The notes under the pieces are model-generated. The model was not told the DNA's origin and ran no database searches. It saw nothing but the letters and a program-made list of their open reading frames with translations. Positions 55,440-64,000 of a DNA stretch of 64,000 bases are shown here, one piece after another. The position numbers were made by a program, and so were the translations under genes. This DNA is from Nelumbo lutea (lineage: Eukaryota; Streptophyta; Magnoliopsida; Proteales; Nelumbonaceae), in contig JAKGHH010000008.1 in NCBI GenBank assembly GCA_022828595.1, positions 23,304,378-23,368,377 on the forward strand, given 5' to 3'. Position 1 is the first letter of the stretch. Each line of letters begins with the position of its first letter.

Positions 55440-57639
55440 ACAAGTCATTTTAAATGGTGCATTTGGTAGATCTTTTGTGCTTGAAAGAGGACCATACCTT
55501 TTCCTTTTTGTGTCTGAAGCACTATCTAGCCAACTTCACTACCTTGTTTTACAGAAAAAGATTTCAGGTGTAAAATTAAATAGAAACTGCCCAGTAATAT
55601 CCCACCTATTTTTTTTAGATGACAGCTATCTCTTCACAAGGGCAAACCCAACTGAGAGTCAAAATCTGGTGAATGCAGTCAAACTTTATGAAAGGGCTTC
55701 GGGGCAACAGGTAAATCTCTCCAAATCTAAACTTTTTTTTTCAATAGAAACCTCCATCCAAAGTTCTAGAAGCTACTAGCCAGAAGCCTAAAAATCAAAA
55801 GGGTTGACCATCTTGGAATCTACTCTGGTTTGCTTAATGCTATTGGAAGATCAAAGAAAGACTTATTCAATCATCTAATTAGGAGAATTTAGACCAAAAC
55901 CTCAAAATGGAATGAACTCCTCCTATCAGATGAAGGGAAAGAAGTTCTTCTGAAAGCAGTAGTAGCGACCATTCTAAACTATTCCATGTCCTATTTCTTG
56001 CTTCCCAAAGCTATATGTCAAGAAAGGGAAAAATTCTAAAGGAGATTCTAGTGGGAATCTCAAGACAATCATAGCAAAGTGAACTGGGTTTGCTGGGACA
56101 AAATAAGTAGAAGCAAAAGTGAGGGTGGACTAGGTTTCAGAGATCCAATCAATTTCAACAAAGCTCTGCTAGCCAAACAAGCTTGGAGACTTTGTACAGA
56201 AGATGAAAACCTTTGGTGTAAGGTCATAAGAGAAAAATACATAAAAGGCAACAATTTTTTTAACAGTCAACTTCCAGAAAAAAGGATCTTGCAGAGCATC
56301 CTTGCTGGTAGAGAAATACTAAAACTTGGAGCCCTTTGGGAAGTTAATACAGGGGAAAACATAAAAATATGGGGAGATCCTTGGCTAAAGGATTCCTTAA
56401 ATTTCAGATTGATAGGCCTGAGTCCTAATAATGATGGCCCTATTTGGGTCAAAGACATTATTGATCAGGATAGAAGATGTTGGAATTTAGATATCATCAA
56501 ACAATATTTTACCAAAGAAATTGAAGATCTGATACAAAAAATTCCCTTAGCCTCTGGTAACTGGGAAGATAAATTGATATGGAAGGAAAGCAAGAATGGC
56601 TATTTCTCAGTCAAATCGGCTTATTATCTTGCCCAAAGGGAAAGATTTGATTCTCAATATCGAAATCCAGTGAATGGTAGAATACATTTTGATAGGATGT
56701 CGAATCTGCCTTAGAAGGAGTTCTGGGGGTTAAAAATTGATCCAAAAATCAAAATGTTCATTTGGAAATGTTTTTGGAATGCAATAGCGGTTAGAAAGAA
56801 CATAGAAAAGAGGAAAATAGTCCAATCAAGCCTATGTCCAATCTGATCCAAAGAATCTGAGACCTAAGTCCATGCTTTGTTCCATTGTGATCATGCTAGA
56901 ATGATGTGGTTTGCCTCTTGTTTTGGTTATAACTTAGACACTGCACCAAATGACTTTAGAGTTTGGTTTAATTCATGGATCAACAGGTGTAATCAACTGA
57001 AGGACATAAATGATGAACTCCTTAGCTGCTCGGCTCTTTTGCTTTGGACTACCTGAAAATGTAGAAATAAATATATCTTTGAAAATGAAAATCCGAATCC
57101 CCATTCATTCATTATTTCTTTCAATAGGGCTTGGAAGGAGAGGATGATGACTTTGCTGAAAAAATGGCTAGATACTTTGCCAATGTCTAAAGACGATCAA
57201 TGTGGATGGCAGTTTTGTGAATACTGGGAAGGCTGGTTTTGGAGTTGTTATTAGAGACAACTTAGGTTGCTGCAAAGCTATGTGTTGTGGCCCTACTTTA
57301 GCTCAATCTCCTCTTCAAGTTGAAGCTTTTGTTTGCTTCAAAGGAATTCTTCTTGTGAAGAGCCTAGGTAGGGGCCCTTTTGTGATTCAAAGTGACAACA
57401 AATTGTTGATCCAAGCACTAGCCTCTAAAGACATAAGAGGATGTCGGGATGCTTTCTTTTTCTGTAAAGACATTTTAGAATCTTGTAAAAGTTTAGGCTT
57501 TTCTTTCTCATTTTTGGGTAGGAAAAGCAATATGTTGGCCCATAAATTGGCAAAAAAAGGCCTTTTAGAAGTAGGGGTCTTCTTAGAAGCTATGCCGCTT
57601 TGGTTAGTGGACTTGGTGGATTTCCATCCCCTTTTGTAA
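55440..57639 (+). pseudogene. LINE ORF2 C-terminal half: RT palm, zf-RVT, RNase H (broken)
   Basis: From 55440 the frame reads RSFVLERGPYLFLFVSEALS and HLFFLDDSYLFTRANPTESQ, the RT palm with FLDD in place of the usual FADD. Then QKSSK-like linker pieces, NWVCWDKISRSKSEGGLGFR and ALLAKQAWRLC (56079-56714), the zf-RVT region (KIKMFIWKCFWNA; FHCDHARMMWFA) and an RNase H domain at 57195-57639 (VDGSFVNTGKAGFGVVIRDN, VEAFVCFKGILL, FVIQSDNKLLIQAL, NMLAHKLAKKG). At least five stops or frameshifts. Confidence 0.85.
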
Positions 57640-57831
57640 CATTGTCATTTTCCTATTTTCCTCTTAATGCAGTCCATTTTCTTACAAAAAAAAAAAAAAA
57701 GGAAAGACCATAAAAGTTGTAAGACCGTTTGGTAATGTGATGAAAATATGTGCGTTATGTGTATATGAATGTCTTGTGTGTGAGCCAACAAACCCTTCAT
57801 TTAGCATGTCGGGCCTGCATACATTTTCTAA

Positions 57832-58430
57832 GGTGGGCCCCATATACCATTGGTGGACATGTATGTGGGGCCCACATACATTTTACAATGTGGGCCTAAC
57901 ATATCATTGGTGGGCATGCATGTGGGGTCCATGTGTGGGCATGTATATAGGGTCCAAATACATTTTCAAGGTGGGCCCCACACACCATTGGTGGACATGT
58001 ATGTGGGGCCCACATACATTTTACAAGGTGGGCCCGACATACCATTGGTGAGCATGCATGATGCATGTGGGGTCCATGTGTGAATATGTATGTGGGGCCC
58101 ACATGCATTTTACAAGGTGGGCCCGACATACCATTAGTGGACATGCATGTGGGGTCCATGTGTGGAAATGTATGTGGGGCCCAAATGCATTTTTAAAGGT
58201 GGGCCCCACATACCATTGGTGGACATGTATGTGGGGCCCATGTACATTTTACAAGGTGGGCCCGACATGCCATTAGTGGACATGCATGTGGGTCCATGTG
58301 TGGACATGTATGTGGGGTCAACATTCAATTAGTAGACATGTATGTGGAGTCACGTATGGACATCTATGTGGGGCCCACATACATTTTCCAAGGTGGCCCC
58401 CACATACCATTGGTAGGTCCCACGTACACA
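57832..58430. repeat. Alternating 57/81-bp satellite-like repeat
   Basis: Units begin GGTGGGCCC and recur at 57832, 57889, 57970, 58027, 58116, 58198, 58255 and about 58392, giving spacings 57, 81, 57, 89, 82 and 57. The 57+81 pattern makes a higher-order unit of about 138 bp. All units hold GTGGGGYCC and ACATGYATGT words. Confidence 0.9.
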
Positions 58431-58706
58431 TTCAAATATTTTTTTTTTTTGTGAAAAGATAACCCGATTTCTTCTAAGCATGTGCATCATGCCACACGTT
58501 TGAAGAAGATGGGGGCGCTAAAAGACAGTAAAAGCTTCATTTAAAGCTTCCTGAAAAAACTCAAATTTGGGCTGCGGGCGTCTTTTATGGGCTGAAACTT
58601 TTTCCCAATAGATCTTTTCATTGCAAAACGGGAAAAGCTCAAATTTATACTGCCGGGCTTCTAAATAGCCCGAAACCCACACGGAAAGACTTACCAAACA
58701 CGGCCT

Positions 58707-58989
58707 AAGTTAGTGTGGTATCTTTCCATGTTGGCACCAAAGCAAATTAGGAACCCAACTTTTTTGGGCATTTCACATCCACATACAAGCATGAAAAGCT
58801 GTTTCTGGTTCTTTACCACACACTTAGAATAGATCTAAGTTGACTGCTCTCCTCTTTCCCGGTTTGCTTGTACTGCAATGGCATTGTTGCAACGTCTCTA
58901 AATGAAGGACTTTACTTTGGTCTCTACATCTAGGTTCCAGATTTTCCTCCATGGGGGGAGGGGTTTTAATGAAGGGGGTGGGTAATAGA
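58707..58989. other. Short spacer, no gene seen
   Basis: Unremarkable sequence between the DNA element and the LINE fragment. Confidence 0.4.
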
Positions 58990-59850
58990 TCTTTATTCAT
59001 TGAGGGACCTGTTCTTTACTACTCTGACCTTTGTTTACTGAACAACAACTTTCACCCAGAATAATCTCTTCTTGCTAGCAGATTCATCCACCCCCGAGAC
59101 CCATTCTTTGGCAATGTGTCACTCAGGAAGTTCTTATTCCTTAGGTATTTACCTCTAATGGTTTGACTCCATAGATTGTTTTCCCCAGAGACTATCCTCG
59201 AAGCTAGCTTGGCAAGGAGAGCTAGGTTAAACTCCAAAAGTTTCTAGTAATATTGTCCCATTTCAGCCAATGGATTTTGTTTCTAGTAATTGTTTTCCCC
59301 AGAGGCTATCCTCCAAGCCCCCATCAGATTTGTTTCTAGTATTTTTGTCCCATTTCAGCCAATTGATTTTCCTTTTTTCCTCTTTTTTTTTTGCAGCTTT
59401 TCTAATTGCTTGCAGATTGATTGAGGTAGAAGGAAGCAGTACATCGTGTAGGCCAGAATGGCTGTCGCCACTGCTTTTAGCATCATCTCTTTGCCTGCTT
59501 GAGAGAGGTAGGAACCACCCCTGGTATGTTTTACCTTACACTCTTTCCACTACGTTAGAAAACAAGGTTGCCTTAGTCCTCTCAAAATCTGTGGGTAAAC
59601 CTTAGTATTTAGAAGGTCTACTTACCAATTTGATTTTAATGGTCTGGGCTAGGATCTTTCCGAGTCTAGGGTGCAAATTTGAAATAAAAAACACTTCGAA
59701 TTTGGAAAAATTCACCTTTTGGCCAGGCACCCTTTCATAGTATTGGATGCCATCCACCACTATTGCTCCTTCTTGTAGAGAAGCCTTGGTGAATATATAG
59801 CTGTCATCTGCAAAATAGTAAGTGGGATATGGTCGAACAGTGAGCATTAA
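58990..59850 (-). mobile_element. LINE RT fragment, minus strand, with internal duplication
   Basis: The minus strand reads YFADDSYIFTKASLQEG and RVPGQKVNFSK (59830-59602, RT palm with intact FADD), then LSQAGKEMMLKAVATAILAY and FLLPQSICKQLEKLQKK (about 59500-59390), and last ALLAKLASRIVSGENNLWSQ (59237-59052). Between the last two parts a stretch with GTTTTCCCCAGAG(G/A)CTATCCTC is duplicated (59180, 59291). Truncated at both ends, no poly(A) tail found. Confidence 0.82.
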
Positions 59851-60307
59851 TTCTTATACTTGAGAGGGAGGAAGAAGCAAGTAGCTGATTGGGATGGGAT
59901 AGGCCTTTGGGTTTGGACCAAGGTGGACTAGGTGGGTTATGTCTGTGTGTCTCGACTGTCTCATACCAGATATTGATAACTATACACTTAGCCGGAAATA
60001 AACATTTACAATGTATCTTACCTACTATAACTCTTAAGACATGTTTGGTTTTAAATAACATCAAAATTCAATCTAAAAAGGGACATTTTCTTGTCCATCA
60101 TTCATTATTTTCCACGTCCCTTTAAATTAGATTTTGAGATGAAATGGGAAAATGATTTCCGAAAGACAGTTACAAATCTCTTGCCTGCCTCACATTTCTC
60201 ATCTATTTCTTTACTGAAATGGGAAATTGATTACCGAAAGACAGTTACAAATCTCATGCCTGCCTCACCTTTCTCATCTATCTCTTTACTTTTTATCCTT
60301 TGTGTCA
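59851..60307. other. Intergenic DNA with a local duplication
   Basis: GAAATGGGAAA, CCGAAAGACAGTTACAAATCTC, GCCTGCCTCAC and TTTCTCATCTAT are repeated about 75 bp apart (60140-60210 and 60216-60288). No gene was seen. Confidence 0.7.
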
Positions 60308-60406
60308 GTTTGGGAGGTGTATAAATACAAATATATAGTGTAAAACTTTGTATTTTGTCTGTATTTAACTGTACATATTTATACTTGTATTCTTTCCAAA
60401 TCGAAC
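60308..60406. mobile_element. Short palindromic MITE, copy 4
   Basis: GTTTGGGAGGTGTATAAATAC at the left faces TACTTGTATTCTTTCCAAATC at the right. Same family as 32033, 32961 and 33971. Confidence 0.6.
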
Positions 60407-60849
60407 CTTTCACTCTTTCTCTCCTCCAATTTTCTCCCAAGCTTCTTTTTTGTTTGGTTATTTGAATTTGTTTACAAAAATAAAAAATTCCAAAATCTAT
60501 AATTGCAGAAAAAGAAAGAGCAAAAATTCATATCGTAATACAAAACAACATGATTCAAACTTTAGAAAAAAGTAGGAAATTTGAAGAAATGAATCACCAT
60601 CACCATCCGATTTTACAGTGTAACCGCGATAGCAAAAGACATAAGGGAGAGAGAGAGATATTATGAGATATTTGTTGATGGATTTCATAACTCCATAGAG
60701 CTTTTGATGCAATGACAGGGATGGAAAGTGAAACTTGATTTGTTCTATTGAGGGTTTGAATACTGCCAAATAAATAAACATGAAGAGAGATAGAAAGAGA
60801 GGGGATAGTAAAATTTGGCTGAAAAAATTGTTCATGGTAGTGGAGATCA

Positions 60850-61068
60850 TTGTTTTTAAAACTGGATCGGACTGGACGGTTGGATCGGAAAAACTGGGAA
60901 CCGGTCATCTGGTCAGTTCTATTTTCCTTCAAAATCGCTTTTTCTCCAAAACTGTTGATTTTGGTCAATAAACCACTGAACTGACTGGTTAATCGTTTAA
61001 ACCATTCGAATCGATAACTGAACCCCTGACCAGTTTGGTCACCGGTTTGTTTTTAAAAACCATGGTGA
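60850..61068. mobile_element. Possible MITE with 'TTTTTAAAA' ends and CCGGT-rich interior
   Basis: GTTTTTAAAACTGGATCGG at the left and CCGGTTTGTTTTTAAAAAC at the right are roughly inverted, with repeated ACTGGTT/AACCAGT-type words inside. No firm target duplication. Confidence 0.4.
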
Positions 61069-62506
61069 AGATGGCTGGAGAGGAAGGGCGGTGAGGGTTT
61101 AGATGAAAAAACAGGGATTTTGAGTGAGAAAACGAAAGAAGGAACCGGAAAATAATGAAGAAACCAACGAGACAACCGGTAAACTTTTGACTATTTTAAG
61201 CATTTTAGATAATGCAATGGTCTGAATGGAGGACAGAAAATGACTCTTATTCTTCCACATCAATTCGTTTTTCTAAAAATAAAATAAGGGGTTTTGTCGA
61301 TTAGTCCATACTGTAATTTAAGGCAGCTATAAAGTGAGTCATGCTGCCTACCCTTGGCCCAGTCATTGTAGAAATTAAACTAGGCCATGCTGCGACCCGA
61401 CCCATATCCCTAAGCCGTGTCAGACTTGGGTTTTGAGGCCTGTGGGCTAGTACAATTCAAGACACTCTCTGTGTGTATATATATATATATTCAATTTTAT
61501 TTAAATTTTATTATAATGTTTTTTAATTTTATTTTATTATCTGATATATAAATAATTGTATATATTAAAATTCATATAAAATAAAATTTTAAGATTTTTT
61601 AATATACTTTTTTAAATTCATACCACCCACGGCCCAACATGTGGCCATGTCAGGCTTCCTTTTTCAAGGTTTCAGCCAAGGAAGTACAGCCAACCTAGGC
61701 CTGTTACAGTGCTGGCTGCCCACCAATCGGTTAAGTAGGTGTTTGGTATCAGTGCTGGGAAGATAGCACTATTTTCTCTGGGCATTCGTGTTGCAAGTAT
61801 TTTTTATTTGGAAACGTTATTGCCACATGGGCTGTTTTTAGGAAAGTAGCACTGGTTTTATTTGGTATTAGTGCTGTAGGACCATTTTCAGTATTGGTTT
61901 ATATTATCCAACATTCAAGATGATGCCATATCATCTTACTATTTGCAACAATGAGCTTTTTTTTTTCTGAAAAAAATATTAAATTTGACATTTCTTCCAA
62001 CCATATTTTTCATCTGAAAAATGATACCAAACAAAGGACTGTTTTCTGAAGCACTGATTTTTTAGTTTTTCTAATGTAGTGCCTACATGGGGCTGTTTAA
62101 AAATAATGGTGAAATGAAAACCTAACATGATATCCTTTTGGGTTTCTTGCAGATAAGGGCAACATTACTCGTCTTCCTCCTCTGCCTCTGTATTCGTGGT
62201 AGGTTAAGGTCGCCGGTGACAACTATGCCTGCGGTGCCACCAACATAACAAGGAATCCCTTCTACATCTTGCCGGAGATTGGCAAACAAGCCAAAAACTT
62301 GAATGCGGCCGTCGATTTACTTTCTAAGACAATGGGGTAGGATGGAAAGGAAATTAATGATCAGAGATCAGGTATACAAACACGAGAGTTCAACCTAGGA
62401 CACTCTGTCTTTTCTAAGCTTATTAGGTTGATTGAACAAATAACCAATCGGTGTAGTTACATAGTATCACTCAGAAGTGAGAACTCAGAAGCAGAGCTCT
62501 ACGGCC
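61069..62506. other. Intergenic DNA with unassigned fragments
   Basis: A region at 61735-62110 has repeated GTTTGGTAT(C/T)AGTGCTG words (61740, 61857) and ACCAAACA, suggesting another inverted-repeat element with unclear borders. At 62206-62335 one frame reads VAGDNYACGATNITRNPFYI then LPEIGKQAKNLNAAVDLLSK, a coding-looking remnant of an unknown family. Confidence 0.45.
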
Positions 62507-62787
62507 ATGGCGGACGAAATAACAAAAACCCGAAACAACACCAGGCTGGCCATACTGGAGCTCACCGACATGATCAGCGTCCTGATGACCTCAACGCCAT
62601 CGTTTGTCTCTAGGTCCCCAACGCCATCTGGCAAGGTGGTTCCAATGTCCTTTTCTCCGCCTCTGAGATCCTAGTACGTGTCCTCCCAACTGGTGATCCC
62701 AAAAACCTCCAACGCATCCTTCAAATGCTCACCAGCTATGATGTCTTTTCGGAGCACATCACCGACGGCTCCTCAAAGCGCAAGTAG
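62507..62787 (+). pseudogene. Plant O-methyltransferase, N-terminal dimerisation domain (broken)
   Basis: The ATG at 62507 opens MADEITKTRNNTRLAILELT then DMISV; a one-base shift near 62580 moves to the frame LNAIVCL, an in-frame TAG (62611-62613), then VPNAIWQGGSNVLFSASEIL, VRVLPTGDPKNLQRILQMLT and SYDVFSEHITDGSSKRK up to a stop at 62785. This order is the plant methyltransferase dimerisation domain of caffeate/flavonoid/nicotinate-type SAM methyltransferases. The catalytic domain is absent from the remaining 1.2 kb. Two lesions plus truncation make it a pseudogene. Confidence 0.8.
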
Positions 62788-64000
62788 TATCATCCGCAGG
62801 AATACAGAGCAGAGGAGGAAGGCTACAACAACGCCTTTCTTGATATTTTTCAAAAAATTTTACCCTATTTTAATTATTATATAAAGATATTATTTATTAT
62901 TGATATAAAAGGTAAAAAGTTGTCCTTATCTTCAAAAAAACCCTATCCTTTTTATCTCTGTTTCCCTCTTACTTTCTGTCAAACCAAACCAAACTTCCCT
63001 AACCTCGTGAATCCCGTCATCATATAATTATCCATATCATATGTGTAATATTTCTGTCTCACGCAAAATACCAGTATAATTCGAATTTGGTTCTGATCCC
63101 AATACATGGTCCCCAACTCCCAACGGCTATTAATTCAGCCGTACATTAAAAATTAGGGGTATTCACGGGTCGGGTTGGATCGGTTTTTTGAGATTTTTCC
63201 AATTGACTCGATTTTGTCGGATTAGCTAAGAACTGAAACTAACCCATTGATAGGCCAAATTGACCTGATCGGTTTGAATCGGGTTGGGTCAGTTTGGGTC
63301 GGTTTTAGTTTTGCTCCTGTACAAAGCCAAATAAAATCTGAATTAGTTGATAATTTGATATTCAAGAATCCAAGATAAATCTAAATTTAATTCAGATAAA
63401 GAATAAAATCAATAAATTCTTCATGTAAAAACAAATGTCAATAATGGGCCTTCTAGAGTAAAAAACTAGGTAAATCAATAAAATAAAAATTTAGAAACCT
63501 TCTAAATTCTAACTTAGGTAAAAAACTAAAAAAATGACACCTAATTGAATTCTAATTATAATTGCCTAATGGGCCTTCTAGAGTTCTAGTTCTAGTAGAA
63601 GTCTAAAAGTAGAAGATTATTAGGAATTAGGAAACTATTCAAACTAGTAAGTAGGAACTACCAAACTAGTAGAATACTAGTTCGGTTTGGGTCGAGTTGA
63701 TTTCGATTTTCATGCAAGAAAACCGAAACCGACCCAAGATTTCGGTTTATGTATGTGCCCAACCCAAAACCAACCGATACAGATGAAAACCCGGCTGACT
63801 CGAGTTGGGTCGGTTAAGTCGGGTTGGCCATTCTTATGAACAACCCTATTAGAAATGGTTGGAAGCGAGCTATCATTTGTAATTTAACATGTGGAAGTGG
63901 AAGAGAGTTTTTGGAGAGTGAGAGAGACGATTTACGTGCGCATTGGGGTGTTCATGAAAAACCAAAAAAATTGAAAAATCAAATCGCAAAATGTAGTTAA
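62788..64000. other. Right flank, no gene seen
   Basis: After the methyltransferase remnant comes AT-rich DNA, then sequence with many GGGTTGGGTCGG-type words (63160-63310 and, inverted, 63690-63830). The two blocks may be the ends of an inverted-repeat element whose borders are not clear. Confidence 0.45.

Larger units (their letters stand above)
52598..57711 (+). mobile_element. Near-full-length L1-type LINE with 11-bp target duplication
   Basis: GGAAAGACCAT occurs at 52598-52608 and 57701-57711, the second copy directly after a 15-A tail. Between them lie a 5' leader with internal repeats, an ORF1, the start of ORF2 and its C-terminal half: a complete L1 from end to end, but with the middle of ORF2 (endonuclease body to RT fingers) lost and with many stops. 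It inserted into the DNA element at 52468-58706. Confidence 0.9.
52468..58706. mobile_element. Harbinger/Tourist-like DNA element split by a LINE
   Basis: The left end GTGCCTATTTGGCAAGTCTT matches the inverted right end (reverse complement GGCCGTGTTTGGTAAGTCTT). TAA-type bases flank both ends (CATTAAGTGCC, GGCCTAAGTTAG). Without the nested LINE the element is about 1.1 kb and holds a satellite-like 57/81-bp repeat. No transposase was seen. Confidence 0.6.

Noticed and set aside
57737..58332. Several 60-104-codon frames on both strands rich in GPTY, HTFYK and WWTCMWGP units
   Set aside because: They are by-products of the 57/81-bp repeat, whose main units are multiples of three; no start context or conserved protein.
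63150..63840. Inverted GGGTTGGGTCGG-rich blocks as a transposon
   Set aside because: The ends cannot be fixed and no target duplication was found; left as unassigned.

Overview
The window is nuclear DNA of a flowering plant. Evidence: split genes with GT-AG introns, an intronless plant-type CIPK kinase, plant L1-type LINEs that end in RNase H domains, tRNA-derived SINEs, Tourist- and Mutator-like MITEs, and AT-rich intergenic DNA. No bacterial, organellar or viral gene block was seen. Lineage below angiosperm cannot be fixed from the sequence; the repeat-rich, long-intron style suggests a medium or large genome.

Only two genes look intact. (1) Positions 109-11996, minus strand, hold the first eight coding exons of TAF5, the WD40/LisH subunit of TFIID. 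The exons join in phase into 257 codons, and the WD40 half lies beyond the left edge. Its long introns (1, 2, 5 and 7) are filled with broken LINEs, a SINE, microsatellites and local duplications. (2) Positions 40219-41526, minus strand, hold a complete intronless CBL-interacting protein kinase, closest to CIPK6, with a short uORF in the probable 5' leader.

The rest is mobile DNA and gene debris. 12.7-14.3 kb: a Mutator-like element with long terminal inverted repeats. 19.6-24.8 kb: a decayed PIF/Harbinger transposon (Myb/SANT ORF plus DDE transposase) split by a second long-TIR element. 26.2-29.9 kb: a non-autonomous LTR retrotransposon with two 1.43-kb LTRs, a 5-bp target duplication, a PBS-like site and no gag-pol; its LTRs carry 14-, 49- and 15-bp minisatellites. 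30-45 kb: several MITE families, a SINE and the CIPK gene. 49.1-50.3 kb: a broken coiled-coil coding copy between loosely inverted flanks. 50.9-52.5 kb: a Tourist-like MITE with a Mutator-like MITE nested in it, then a LINE tail. 52.5-58.7 kb: a DNA element with a 57/81-bp satellite, split by a 5.1-kb LINE that has an 11-bp target duplication. 59.0-59.85 kb: a minus-strand LINE. 62.5-62.8 kb: the broken N-terminal part of an O-methyltransferase.

No new multi-gene system is visible. The most unusual items are the minisatellite-bearing LTR element, the nested DNA element and LINE at 52.5-58.7 kb, a 23-bp LINE-tail micro-insertion with a 12-bp target duplication, and the orphan coding fragments at 38.8, 49.2 and 62.5 kb. 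All calls come from reading the sequence; no database search was possible.
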